NCBI GenBank assembly: GCA_038747915.1
Contig: JBCDJJ010000032.1
Coordinates: 1 to 36,395, forward strand
Source: JBCDAP01 sp038747915
GTDB lineage: Bacteria; Planctomycetota; Phycisphaerae; Phycisphaerales; UBA1924
Direction of reading: 5' to 3'
DNA length: 36,395 nucleotides
Part shown: positions 9,248 through 17,598 of the stretch, one piece after another
How the letters are laid out: each line of letters begins with the position of its first letter
Position numbering within the stretch: position 1 is the first letter of the stretch
The notes under the pieces: model-generated
Told to the model about the DNA's origin: nothing
Seen by the model: the letters and a program-made list of their open reading frames with translations, nothing else
Databases searched by the model: none
Position numbers and translations under genes: made by a program

Positions 9248-9982
9248 ATGGCCAAGCTCAGCCGTCTCGTCGGCCTGCTCGTGGTGTCGTTCGCGATCGC
9301 CATCATCCTCACCATCCCGCTCGGCGCGCCGACGGTCTCATCGGGGAGCTTCGGTGATCGAAGCAGCGCCAAGGGGACGTATCGCCTCGAGCTGGTCTAT
9401 GCGGAGCAGCGTGTCGATCGAGCGGACCCGTCGCGTGCGCCGTCGGGTGTCATCGCGACGACACTCGACACACACGCCGGTGTGCCACCGGTGACCCATG
9501 CCGACTGGAGCACGATTTCGGATGATCTGCGCGCCGCGGCGATCGCCGATGGGTTGATCGCCTACTTCCCCGCGATGCTGCTCGCCCGTGGCAACACCCA
9601 TGTCACCGTGCGGCAGCTCGACGGGTTCGCCGGCATCGCGACCGATCCGTTGGAGCCCCACGCCTCATCTTCCGGCGCCGAGTACGGCATCGCTTCGGCA
9701 CGCGGCGCGGGGTCGAGCCGCGTTGACCCCGTGTTGCCACCCGGCGAGCTCGTGCTCTCGGTCTTCGTCGCCGAGGCCAAGGACAAAGACTTCGCGCGCA
9801 TCGAGATCCAGCTCGCACGCGGCACCCACGGCGGCGAACGCGAGGTCATGTACGAGACAGCGGCCGTGGTCGAGAGCGGCGGGGGGTATGTGATTGGTGA
9901 GCCGTTCACGCTGCTGCCCGGTCGCGGCGCCTCGTCGCGGCTGGTCGGCTTCCGCGTGACCAAGATGCCCGAGTCACACTGA
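9248..9982 (+). CDS. hypothetical membrane-anchored or secreted protein
   Basis: Not recognised. The 244-aa product begins with a short basic segment (MAKLSR) and one strong hydrophobic stretch (about residues 6-25, VGLLVVSFAIAIILTIPLGA). It is thus either a signal peptide or a single N-terminal anchor with the rest outside the cytoplasm. The remainder mixes beta-like and low-complexity segments; a stretch at about residues 165-190 (ELVLSVFVAEAKDKDFARIE) and the end VGFRVTKM look folded. No catalytic motif or Cys pair is visible. CGGAG lies 7 bases before the ATG. It follows the terminator of the coiled-coil gene and ends 26 bases before pheS; the pheS promoter appears to lie in that gap. Confidence 0.7.
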   Translation: MAKLSRLVGLLVVSFAIAIILTIPLGAPTVSSGSFGDRSSAKGTYRLELVYAEQRVDRADPSRAPSGVIATTLDTHAGVPPVTHADWSTISDDLRAAAIADGLIAYFPAMLLARGNTHVTVRQLDGFAGIATDPLEPHASSSGAEYGIASARGAGSSRVDPVLPPGELVLSVFVAEAKDKDFARIEIQLARGTHGGEREVMYETAAVVESGGGYVIGEPFTLLPGRGASSRLVGFRVTKMPESH

Positions 9983-9992
9983 CTCTCGCCCG

Positions 9993-9998
9993 TATACT
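9993..9998 (+). promoter_or_regulatory. -10 hexamer (TATACT) for pheS, near-leaderless
   Basis: TATACT ends 10 bases before the pheS ATG, so transcription would start about 3-4 bases ahead of the start codon. No Shine-Dalgarno sequence is present between it and the ATG. No clear -35 is seen. The same arrangement occurs before alaS and two other genes in this window. Confidence 0.5.
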
Positions 9999-10008
9999 CG
10001 CTGTCCTC

Positions 10009-11043
10009 ATGGCCAGCATGCTCGACATACTCAACGAACTCGAACAGTCCAGCCTCGCCGAGCTCGACGCCGTCGCCGACGCGGAATCGCTCGAGGCGTG
10101 GCGGATCGCCTACATCGGCTCCAAGGGTCGGCTGACCGCCGCCATGGCCGGCCTCAAGGATGTCCCGAAGCAAGACAAGCCGGCGGTCGGCAAGCGCTCG
10201 AACGAGGTCAAGAACACGCTGAAGTCCGCCTTCGAGGCCCGCAAGGCATCGCTCGACGGCGCCGGTCAAGCGTCCGCACCAGTCTTCGACCTCACCGAGC
10301 CCGGCCTCGATCCCGCGCTCGGACGCCGCCACATCCTCTCCCGCGTCCGCGAGCAGCTGTGCGAGACCTTCGGCCGCATGGGCTTCGCGGTCGCAGCCGG
10401 CCCCGAGCTGGAGGACGACGAGCACAACTTCGTCAAGCTCAACATCCCCGCGGACCATCCGGCCCGCGAGCCGATCGACAACTTCTACGTCGAGGAGCCC
10501 GACCACGGCCCGCGCCCGCGCATGCTGCGGAGCCAGACGTCCACCGTGCAGATCCGCACGATGGAGGACGCGGTCGCGAAGGGGTGGGGGCCTCCGATCA
10601 AGGTGATCGCGCCGGGCCGTGTGTACCGGCCGGATACGGTCGACGCGACGCACTCTTACATGTTCCATCAGCTCGAGGGGCTCTACGTCGACCGGAACGT
10701 GACGATGGTCGAGCTCAAGCAGACGCTGCTGCACTTCGCGCGCGAGTTCTTCGGCCCCGACGCCGAGGTACGGCTGCGGCCCAGCTTCTTCCCCTTCACC
10801 GAGCCGAGCGCCGAGTTCGACATGAAGATCGCGCTCAAGCCCGATCAGCCGCCGGACTGGATCGAGCTGGGCGGGTGCGGCATGGTCGACCCCGCGGTCT
10901 TCGAAGCGGTCGGCATCGACCCCGAAGAGTGGACCGGCTACGCCTTCGGCTTCGGCATCGAACGTGTGGCGATGGGGCGGTACAGCATCCCGGACATCCG
11001 GATGCTGTTTGATAATGATCTGCGGTTTTTGCAGCAGCTCTAA
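10009..11043 (+). CDS. pheS: phenylalanine--tRNA ligase alpha subunit
   Basis: Catalytic subunit of the alpha2-beta2 enzyme that charges tRNA-Phe with phenylalanine. It is 344 aa, the normal size. The N-terminal coiled-coil arm carries IAYIGSKGRLTA (about residues 33-44). The class II catalytic core has GRRHILSRV, GFAVAAGPELEDDEHNF, LRSQTSTVQIRTME and the family-specific H-Q-LEGLYVD. Motif 3 is GFGIERVAMGRY (about 314-325). Two ATGs (10009 and 10018) are possible; the first is used. There is no Shine-Dalgarno, and a TATACT lies close upstream. pheT, normally the next gene, is absent: a repeat and a convergent gene follow instead. Confidence 0.97.
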   Translation: MASMLDILNELEQSSLAELDAVADAESLEAWRIAYIGSKGRLTAAMAGLKDVPKQDKPAVGKRSNEVKNTLKSAFEARKASLDGAGQASAPVFDLTEPGLDPALGRRHILSRVREQLCETFGRMGFAVAAGPELEDDEHNFVKLNIPADHPAREPIDNFYVEEPDHGPRPRMLRSQTSTVQIRTMEDAVAKGWGPPIKVIAPGRVYRPDTVDATHSYMFHQLEGLYVDRNVTMVELKQTLLHFAREFFGPDAEVRLRPSFFPFTEPSAEFDMKIALKPDQPPDWIELGGCGMVDPAVFEAVGIDPEEWTGYAFGFGIERVAMGRYSIPDIRMLFDNDLRFLQQL

Positions 11044-11060
11044 ATCAACTTGCAGAATTG

Positions 11061-11178
11061 CATGCCACCTTGGTGCCGTGGTCTGAGCGGAGCGAAGGCC
11101 ACGACTTATTCTATGAGCGAGCCGGTACTCGCGTGGCCCTTTGGATGCTCGCGCCGCCTTCCAGACTGCGACACCCGA
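11061..11178 (+). repeat. dispersed intergenic repeat, copy A, with a 7-bp hairpin
   Basis: This segment is similar to 33562-33675. Both share GTGG-Y-CTGAGCGGAGCGA-AGCCACGA-like sequence, then after a variable part GCGKGGCC-TTYGGATGC and CTCCAGACYGCGRCACCC-like sequence. Here GTGGTCT and AGGCCAC pair around the loop GAGCGGAGCGA. In the other copy the stem bases differ but pairing is largely kept. It lies right after pheS. It does not look coding. Confidence 0.7.
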
Positions 11179-11449
11179 TGACGTAGAGTGCGCTCTCGCT
11201 GTTCTATTCGTTATTGGGCACGCTGCCGCAGTCACCCGCGAGGATCGCGAGCACCCGCTGCAGATCCTCCATGTCATAGATTCCGCCGAGACCGTGCGGC
11301 AGCGCCATGTCCGGCTCGCTCAACCACGCCGCTCGCACCGAGCGACGCATGGCTTGCGAGATTGAATGCTGGGTACCACTGCCAGCTTGCCAGCCAGTGC
11401 AACAGGTCCAGTGTGCCCCGGACTCCGCTGCGCACCGGCTCGCGCTCCA

Positions 11450-11481
11450 TGCAACAACGCCGCCGAGGAAGCTCGGCGGCG
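11450..11481 (-). terminator. terminator for the PEP-CTERM gene
   Basis: Read on the minus strand, CGCCGCCGAG and CTCGGCGGCG form a perfect 10-bp stem around CTTC, followed by TTGTTGC. It lies 78 bases after the stop of the minus-strand PEP-CTERM gene. The T tract is short, but the stem is very strong. Confidence 0.7.
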
Positions 11482-11558
11482 CTGGCTGCGACTCGATCAT
11501 GGAGCGCCGGCGGATGAGCTCCCGCTGGCTGTTCTGTGTTGCTCGTGGCGAGCAGTGG

Positions 11559-12242
11559 TTACCGCACGCGACGCCGGCGCGCCGCGAGCACCCCAGCACC
11601 GCCGAGGAGCGCTACCGCACCCGGCGCCGGCACCGCGGTGATGCTGAAGATCGGCACCCACCCGAGGTTCGGGCCCGAGGCGTCCGCCCAACTCCCGCCG
11701 TCGTTGGTGATCCGCGCAAACCCGGTGTCATCGATGCTCCACCCGTCCGCAGCGAACGACTCGTCGTCGGAATCGGTCAGACGCACACCGGTGGCCGAGG
11801 TATCGATGCCGCGGAAGCTGATCCAGTAGTCGGTGTTCGCCTCGAGATCGACGCCCGCGAAGGTGAAGTCGAAGATCGTGTTCGAGCTCGAGGGCGAGGT
11901 TCCGACGCCAGGCTCGGTGCTGGGGGCTGAGCTCGCGATGAGCGTGTCCGGCGTGATGCCGGCGCTGGTCCAGAGTTCGGCCACGTAGGTCGTGGTCGGC
12001 TCGGTCCCGGTCAGCCGCGCAGTGAGAAGGGCCGAGGCGCCGGTCACGGTGAGATCGCCGGTCCCGGTGGTGAACTTCGCAGCGAGGTTCACAAAGTCTC
12101 GGAGGGTGCTGCCGGAGATGACGGCGGTGAACCGCTCGTTCTCGTCGAGATTGCTCACGACGACATTGGCCGACGCGTCGCTCGCCACGAAAAGTGCGGA
12201 CACACCGATAGACCCCAACAAAGTAAGAACGTTGTTACGCAT
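11559..12242 (-). CDS. PEP-CTERM-like anchored surface/secreted protein (choice-of-anchor R type)
   Basis: The 227-aa product has a signal peptide (MRNNVLTLLGSIGVSALFVA, cleavage probably after ASA near residue 25). A beta-rich middle domain contains the pattern of choice-of-anchor domains, with FTTGTGDLTVTGASALLTAR, then TYVAELWTSAG and LEANTDYWISFRG. The C-terminal sorting signal is VPAPGAVALLGGAGVLA followed by RRRR (about residues 203-225). That tripartite signal (VPxPG motif, hydrophobic helix, Arg cluster) is the PEP-CTERM type common in planctomycetes, recognised by exosortases. AAGGAAGA lies 10 bases before the ATG. No exosortase gene is in the window. The function of the folded part is not known; matrix or surface attachment is likely. 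Confidence 0.85.
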   Translation of the reverse strand: MRNNVLTLLGSIGVSALFVASDASANVVVSNLDENERFTAVISGSTLRDFVNLAAKFTTGTGDLTVTGASALLTARLTGTEPTTTYVAELWTSAGITPDTLIASSAPSTEPGVGTSPSSSNTIFDFTFAGVDLEANTDYWISFRGIDTSATGVRLTDSDDESFAADGWSIDDTGFARITNDGGSWADASGPNLGWVPIFSITAVPAPGAVALLGGAGVLAARRRRVR

Positions 12243-12650
12243 GACGCATTCTTCCTTAGAGTATTCAGCTTGACCCCCAAGGCGCGGCGAACGCCCATAC
12301 CCCCGCCGCCCATGTCAAGCATAGATCATATAATGCGCGCACAAAGATATCACGCAAGCAGGAATTTGAATTCTGGGTGCTTCTGCCCGTCTGTATCGAT
12401 GCCGAACGCCGTACAAAGCGCAAGCAAAGTGCGTCGGAATCACCAAGAATGTGCCTTCAGGCCTACGGCGTGCGAGTGCCTCCCGAATCTGAGACCCCGC
12501 AGCGTCACACGACAATGGCCATTGCGGGTGCCTCGCTTCTAGAGATGTTCAGTCCCGGAGTGCTGTGGTGCAATGTTGTGCCACAATGCAAAGGAGACGT
12601 GCCGGCCTCAGTGACGGATGCGCCGCGAGCACGCGCGGCCCAGCTTCGTG
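12243..12650. other. 408-base gap with a weak hairpin; AT-richer than the surroundings
   Basis: It lies between the start of the PEP-CTERM gene and the end of the ABC permease, both on the minus strand. The part at 12320-12400 is clearly AT-richer than the rest of the window and probably holds the PEP-CTERM promoter; a minus-strand TATGAT lies at 12325-12330, but no well-spaced -35 was found. A 6-bp hairpin (GCCGCG/CGCGGC) at 12622-12639, flanked by GTGAC/GTCAC, may end the permease transcript. A short dyad TTGTGCCACAA lies near 12574-12584. No gene is seen. Confidence 0.4.
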
Positions 12651-14138
12651 TCACCCCATGTCACGACCCTGGAACAGCAGCACCGCCAGCGCGAGCATCC
12701 CCGCCACCTGCACCATGGTGTACCCCAGCAGCAGCGCGATGTACCGGACCGGGATCGCGTGCCCCTGGCTGATCGCATCGGTGAGCCAGAACGACTGCAT
12801 GTTCGGGATGAGCGACCACGCGCCGAGCGCCACTGGGTTCACCTCGGTCGGCCTGGTGAACACGTAGTCGCCCTCGGGTTTGATCTCGGTGATCCGTGTA
12901 TTGGGTCGGCGCGCATCGCCCTGGTTCAGGTTGCCCTCGTCGATCTGCCGCTGCTCGTCCTGGACGGGCAGTGCATCCTCCGGACGGTTGTCGGTGGGGG
13001 GACGATCGACATCGATACCGCCGGCATTGACGACGCCCAGCACCTGCGACTCGGCATCCCACGACGAGACCACGAGCGCCGGCGGGCCATCCCACCGGAA
13101 CGTGTCGTCCGGGCTTGCTGGATCGCCGTCGAACGTTGCCGGCTGCGACGGCACCAGCATGCCGATCCCGTTGGGCGACGGCCCGTAGTACACGGGGTCA
13201 CCCACACGGAAGTCTTCCTTCGGCTCACCGCCGAGCAGCAACTCGAGCGACTCCCCGGGCTCACGGAAGGTGAACCGCTCGCCCTCGCCGAGCCTCGGCT
13301 CCCCGCGAACTTCGAGGATCTGCGCCGCCGGCACGTTGATGAACGCACGGCTGCCCACGAAGTAGTTCGACAGCAGCCCGAGCACGAAGACCGAGGCGCA
13401 CACCGTGATCGTCATCACCTGCTTGAGCCGGGTCGACATCGCGACTGCGAGTGCCGTGAGCACCAGCATCGCCAGGAACACGCTCAGACACGCGATCGTG
13501 ATCTGCGGCTTGAAGTCGGTCGTGAACGCCTGCCACGCCCAGTCCTTCGACACCACATGCACGCCGAGCCACGCCACGAGCGACAACGGCAGCAGCGAGA
13601 ACACCGCCGTCGAGGCGAAAATCATCCCATAAAAATAGTTGCACCACGTGCCCAGCCCGACCGAGAGCAGCGCCGCGGCGACACTGAAGACCACCACCGG
13701 ACCATCCACTCTGTCACGCGCGGTCGACATCACACCGTGCCGGATCGACACCTGGAACCACACGAGCATGATGATCGTCGCGACCCCGATGGCCGCGGCC
13801 ACGCCGAGGTACTTGCCCACGACGAACAGCGGCCGTGACACCGGCTTGCTCACCACGGTCAGGGCGGTCTTGTTCTCGATCTCCCGTGTCAGCACACTGG
13901 TCGCGAGAAACGCTGAAAGCAGCGTCGCGAGCCCAAGAACGGTCGCGAGCCCGACCTCCAGCAGAAACTTGTCGTCGCCAGACACCTCGGTCTGCTCGGT
14001 GTACCCCATCGAGTACGCCGAGATCGCCACGTTGAAGACCTGGAGGATGCCACTCGCAAGCACCAGCACCAGGAAGATCGGCTGGCGGATCGACTCCAGG
14101 AAGGTGTTTCGTGCGATGGCGAGCAGCTGGCCGAGCAT
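12651..14138 (-). CDS. ABC-2 type transporter permease
   Basis: Membrane subunit of an ABC exporter of the ABC-2/NosY-like type. The 495-aa product starts MLGQLLAIARNTFLESIRQP, a usual opening for this family. It has about six membrane helices in the first ~260 residues and one or two at the C-terminus (about 455-490). Between them (about 275-440) lies a soluble, acidic, extracytoplasmic region with beta-rich character. The segment LTREIENKTALTVVSKPVSR (about residues 82-101) is characteristic of these permeases and recurs in related form in the permease at 20241 (TVTKPVSS). The ATG at 14138 is preferred over an in-frame TTG 33 bases upstream. No ATPase partner is adjacent; the ATPase at 19012 is on the other strand. 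It is divergent from the SPFH run across 213 bases. Confidence 0.85.
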   Translation of the reverse strand: MLGQLLAIARNTFLESIRQPIFLVLVLASGILQVFNVAISAYSMGYTEQTEVSGDDKFLLEVGLATVLGLATLLSAFLATSVLTREIENKTALTVVSKPVSRPLFVVGKYLGVAAAIGVATIIMLVWFQVSIRHGVMSTARDRVDGPVVVFSVAAALLSVGLGTWCNYFYGMIFASTAVFSLLPLSLVAWLGVHVVSKDWAWQAFTTDFKPQITIACLSVFLAMLVLTALAVAMSTRLKQVMTITVCASVFVLGLLSNYFVGSRAFINVPAAQILEVRGEPRLGEGERFTFREPGESLELLLGGEPKEDFRVGDPVYYGPSPNGIGMLVPSQPATFDGDPASPDDTFRWDGPPALVVSSWDAESQVLGVVNAGGIDVDRPPTDNRPEDALPVQDEQRQIDEGNLNQGDARRPNTRITEIKPEGDYVFTRPTEVNPVALGAWSLIPNMQSFWLTDAISQGHAIPVRYIALLLGYTMVQVAGMLALAVLLFQGRDMG

Positions 14139-14351
14139 GGGGCGGGTGATCTCCGGCGAATGATGCCGCAAGCCTACCCACCGATGCGGTGACGATCGAC
14201 CGATCCACCACCGGCGAGTTCGTGCGTACTGGACAACGAGCCCGCGCCCCGCGACAATCCGTCGCCTCCCGTTGGGGCACGAGGGGTTCCGCCGCCATCA
14301 TCCAAGTCCTGCAGGCTCTGCCCCGAGCCAGAGCGATTCGCGTCCGCGATC

Positions 14352-16463
14352 ATGAGCACGAACACCGCCGATCATCTCGCCTACCAGCGCTCCACATCGG
14401 TTTCCGTGTGGGGACTCGTTCTCCAGTTCCTTGCGCTGGGTGTGGTCGCACTCGCCTACGGCATCACCGCTGGTGACACCGGCGCGATCTCGGGCGGCAC
14501 GCTCATCATGCTCGGCCTGCCCATCTGGGGCAGCCTGGCGCTGCTGTTCAATCAGCACCGCCTCGAGCGGCTCGAGGCCCTCGAGCAGGAGTCCTACCGC
14601 CGGTCGTCGCTCGTCGAGGCGTCGGTCTTCGAGGAAGGTGCCCGCGGGCAGGCTGTTCAGCACGAGCGGCTCGCCTGGATGCACCGGTGGCTGCTGCCCA
14701 CAATCAGCGTGCTGATGGCCGCTGGCTACCTGGGCGTCGGCATCTTCCGCTTGAGCGGCCACACCGGCGGCCTGTCGGAGCCCACCTTTGTTAGCCTCAC
14801 GTTCGATGGGTGGGCGATCGGTGTGGGCGCCTGGCTCGCCTTCATCGGCTTCATCTTCGCCCGGTTCGTGTCCGGCATGGCCAAGCAGCCCATCTGGTCG
14901 CCGCTCAACGCCGGTGCCGCGGCAGCGGTCGTCGCCGCGATCGTGGGTGTGCTGCTCGCTGTCGCACACTTCATCGCCATCGCGCTCGGCTCCGACCTCG
15001 GTCTCCGGTACTTCCCCGTCGTCGTCGATGTCCTGATGATCCTGCTCGGTGTCGAGGTCATCCTCAACTTCATCCTCACCGCCTACCGCCCGCGTAAGCC
15101 CGGCGAGTATGTCCGCCCAGCGTTCGACTCCCGCGTCCTCGCCTTCGTTGCGGCACCCGACCGACTCGCCCAATCGATCTCCGAAGCGGTCAACTACCAG
15201 TTCGGCTTCAATGTCAGCTCGACCTGGTTCTACAAGCTCATCGCGCGGTCCTTCGTGCTGCTCGTGTTGCTCGGCCTGATCGTCGGGTGGTCGCTCACCA
15301 GTTTCACCATCGTCAAGCCCGACGAGCGGGCGCTGATCCTGCAGAACGGCCGGATCACCGGCGAGGGCGACACGCGGATCGCCGGGCCCGGCCTCAAGCT
15401 GCACTGGCCCTGGCCCATCTCCCAGGTGCTCACCTTCCCGGCTGACGGCCTCAACCAGATCCAGGCCGGCGATGATCCGAGCCGAGGTCCCGGCGATGCC
15501 ATCCTCTGGACCGAGGAGCGCACCGACAACCCGGCGTTCTTCGTTGTTCGCGCCTCGGCGGAGGTGGAATCGGCCGGTGCCACCAGCGGCCCGGGCTCCA
15601 CGCCGACGGACATCGCGCTCCTCATCGTCGAGGTACCGGTGCACTACCGCGTGCGTGATCTCGAGCGGTACCTGTTGCTCGCGCAAGATGCCCCGCCGGT
15701 CTTCGACGAGGAGGTCGGCGGCCGCGTGCCCGACCCCGAGCGTTTCCGCCGCGAGTTCCTGCGTTCCCTCGCCGAGCGCGAGGTGACCGAACTGCTCCGC
15801 GCCTACACCACGCGCGAGGTCCTGTCCTCGAAGCGCGCCGAGCTGATCGACGAGATCCGCGAGCGGATTCAGACCGCCTACGACAACGCCCACGATGGTC
15901 GCGGCACGGGTGTCGAGCTGACCTTCGCCGGCGTCGTGGGTGCCCAGCCCAACGCTGACGTCGCGGGCTCCTTTGAAGAGGTCATCAAAGCCGAGTCGCA
16001 GCGGCAGGCCGCGCTCGAGTCCGCCGAACGAGACGCCATCGGCACGCTCGCTCAGGTTGCCGGCGATGTCGGGACGGGCCGTGAGATCGTCGCCGAGATC
16101 CGCCGCCGCAACGAGATGGTCGAGGAGGGGGCCGGCCCGGATGCGATCGCCGAGCAAGAGTCACGTATCCGCGCATTGATCCGCTCCGCGGGCGGCAGGG
16201 CATCTGAGTTGCTCGCCGGCGCGGCGGCCGATCGGTGGGAGACGCATCTCACCGAGCGCACCCGCCTGATCCGCAACAACGCCCAGTCGGAACTCTTTGA
16301 AGCCGCACCGGCAGCATTCAAGATGAACCGCTATCTCACCGCGCTCCGAGCCGCGACCGGCCAGGCCCGCGTCTGGATCACCGCGTTCCCCACTCGTGTC
16401 CGCTACGTCGGCGAAGAAACCCAGGTCGACATCTCCGAGTTCGTCGACACATTCGAGCAGTAA
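14352..16463 (+). CDS. SPFH-domain (HflK-like) protein with multi-helix N-terminal membrane domain
   Basis: The 703-aa protein has seven predicted membrane helices (about residues 18-38, 49-67, 113-132, 154-173, 188-212, 220-243, 297-318), followed by an SPFH/band-7 domain from about 320 (VKPDERALILQNGRI; GPGLKLHWPWPISQV). A helical C-terminal part with coiled-coil character follows. Classical HflK has a single membrane helix and ~400 aa, so the N-terminal domain is an addition. The segment YQFGFNVSSTWFYKLIARS before the last helix is, from memory, seen in planctomycete HflK-like proteins. SPFH proteins form membrane microdomains or scaffolds and, as HflKC, regulate FtsH. No clear Shine-Dalgarno is seen before the ATG. 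It is the first of three consecutive SPFH genes. Confidence 0.85.
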   Translation: MSTNTADHLAYQRSTSVSVWGLVLQFLALGVVALAYGITAGDTGAISGGTLIMLGLPIWGSLALLFNQHRLERLEALEQESYRRSSLVEASVFEEGARGQAVQHERLAWMHRWLLPTISVLMAAGYLGVGIFRLSGHTGGLSEPTFVSLTFDGWAIGVGAWLAFIGFIFARFVSGMAKQPIWSPLNAGAAAAVVAAIVGVLLAVAHFIAIALGSDLGLRYFPVVVDVLMILLGVEVILNFILTAYRPRKPGEYVRPAFDSRVLAFVAAPDRLAQSISEAVNYQFGFNVSSTWFYKLIARSFVLLVLLGLIVGWSLTSFTIVKPDERALILQNGRITGEGDTRIAGPGLKLHWPWPISQVLTFPADGLNQIQAGDDPSRGPGDAILWTEERTDNPAFFVVRASAEVESAGATSGPGSTPTDIALLIVEVPVHYRVRDLERYLLLAQDAPPVFDEEVGGRVPDPERFRREFLRSLAEREVTELLRAYTTREVLSSKRAELIDEIRERIQTAYDNAHDGRGTGVELTFAGVVGAQPNADVAGSFEEVIKAESQRQAALESAERDAIGTLAQVAGDVGTGREIVAEIRRRNEMVEEGAGPDAIAEQESRIRALIRSAGGRASELLAGAAADRWETHLTERTRLIRNNAQSELFEAAPAAFKMNRYLTALRAATGQARVWITAFPTRVRYVGEETQVDISEFVDTFEQ

Positions 16464-16530
16464 CTCGTCACTCAGAGCGGCCGCGAGCCGCCAGCGTTAC
16501 CCGATCCCCGCACCCACACCTGCACGCATC

Positions 16531-17598
16531 ATGAAGAACCCACTCCTCTTTGTCATCGCCGCGATCTTGGTGGTCGGCTTCGCGCTCTACATGACCACCT
16601 ACACCGTTCGTTTCACCGACTCGGCGATTGTCGCCACGTTCGGCAACGTGAACGAGTCGTCCGGCGTGATCAACGCCGAGGGCGGCCAGGAGGGACTCAA
16701 GTTCCGCCTGCCGACGCCCATCCAAACTGTCACGGTCTACGACAAGCGGCCGCGGTTCTTCCAGACCGAGCTCGAGACCTACCAGACCGCCGATGAAGGT
16801 CAGGTGGTCGCGCAGGCCTTCATCGCCTGGCGTGTGTCCGACCCGCTCCGCTTCTACCGCCAGTTCAACCAGGGCGGCTCCGACGCCCGCCTTCACTACT
16901 CGCGCGCCGAAGATGCCATCCGGCCGGTCCTCCGCAGTGCCATGTCTCAGGTCAGCCGCTACGCCCTGAACGAGCTCTTCTCCCCCGGCGCCGGCGCCTC
17001 CAGGCTGCCCGAACTCGAAGCCGACATCCTGAGCGCCCTGAGCGAGCCGGGGTCCAACGACGATGCCGGCACCGAGCGACTCACCGACTACGGCATCGAG
17101 ATCGCCCAGCTTGGTATCAACCGCTTGGTCCCGCCTCAGGACACCACGCAGCAGATCTTCGAGGCGATGAAGGAAGAGCGCAACCGCATCGCCGAAGAGA
17201 CCAACGCGAGCGGTCAGGCCCTCGCCGATGCCATCCGGTCTGAGGCGGAAGAGGATGCCAAGACCATCAGGACCTTCACCGAGCTCGCGGCCGAAGAACT
17301 CCGGACCCTCGGCGTCCGCGAGGCCACGCCCTACGTCGCCCAGCTCAACGAAAACCCAGAGCTCGCTCAGTTCCTCGAGATCGTCGATTTCGTGAGCGAG
17401 AGCTTCGGCAAGACACTCACCCTCATCCTCCCAGCCGACGAGGGGGCGCTCTACCCGTTCAGCACCGAGGGCATGCGCGGCTTCATCGACACCCTGAGCG
17501 ACTCGGGCACCGGGGCGCAGGCGGGTGATGGCGCCCTTGCCCGCGGCGCCGGCCACACCACCAGCACCACCGACAAGTCGACGGAGGCCACCCAGTGA
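16531..17598 (+). CDS. SPFH-domain protein, HflC-like
   Basis: The 355-aa product has one N-terminal membrane helix (about residues 4-22) and then an SPFH domain: VRFTDSAIVATFGNV, EGLKFRLPTPIQTVTVYDKR and FIAWRVSDPLRFYRQF. After it come a helical region with many Glu and Ala (EEERNRIAEETNASG-like) and a low-complexity tail. This is the length and arrangement of HflC, which with HflK forms a large cage over FtsH in the bacterial membrane. The ATG at 16531 puts the helix at the N-terminus; an in-frame start further upstream would overlap the previous gene by 68 bases and has no support. It overlaps the next gene by four bases (GTGA), so the two are translationally coupled. Confidence 0.88.
   Translation: MKNPLLFVIAAILVVGFALYMTTYTVRFTDSAIVATFGNVNESSGVINAEGGQEGLKFRLPTPIQTVTVYDKRPRFFQTELETYQTADEGQVVAQAFIAWRVSDPLRFYRQFNQGGSDARLHYSRAEDAIRPVLRSAMSQVSRYALNELFSPGAGASRLPELEADILSALSEPGSNDDAGTERLTDYGIEIAQLGINRLVPPQDTTQQIFEAMKEERNRIAEETNASGQALADAIRSEAEEDAKTIRTFTELAAEELRTLGVREATPYVAQLNENPELAQFLEIVDFVSESFGKTLTLILPADEGALYPFSTEGMRGFIDTLSDSGTGAQAGDGALARGAGHTTSTTDKSTEATQ

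Larger units (their letters stand above)
11044..11558. other. 515-base gap between convergent pheS and PEP-CTERM gene
   Basis: The gap holds a dispersed repeat near its start (11061-11178) and the minus-strand terminator at 11450-11481. A minus-strand segment near 11204-11290 encodes a peptide resembling half of a dockerin-like helix (YDMEDLQRVLAILAGDC), but it has no proper gene around it. Nothing else recognisable was found. Confidence 0.5.

Noticed and set aside
11204..11330. Dockerin-like peptide fragment (YDMEDLQRVLAILAGDC) on the minus strand
   Set aside because: Only one half-motif, no calcium-binding repeat and no upstream coding body; the open frame overlaps the end of the PEP-CTERM gene. 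Perhaps a remnant, but too little to call a pseudogene.
12329..12334. Perfect TATAAT on the plus strand
   Set aside because: No -35 at the right distance and no plus-strand gene follows; the hexamer is likely chance within an AT-rich patch.
12325..12357. Minus-strand promoter for the PEP-CTERM gene (TATGAT with TTGCGT)
   Set aside because: The spacing is 21 bases and other pairings give poor hexamers. The AT-rich region probably does hold the promoter, but no specific element can be supported.
14139..14171. TTG start for the minus-strand permease
   Set aside because: The ATG at 14138 gives the usual N-terminus of the family; the extra eleven residues are not family-like.
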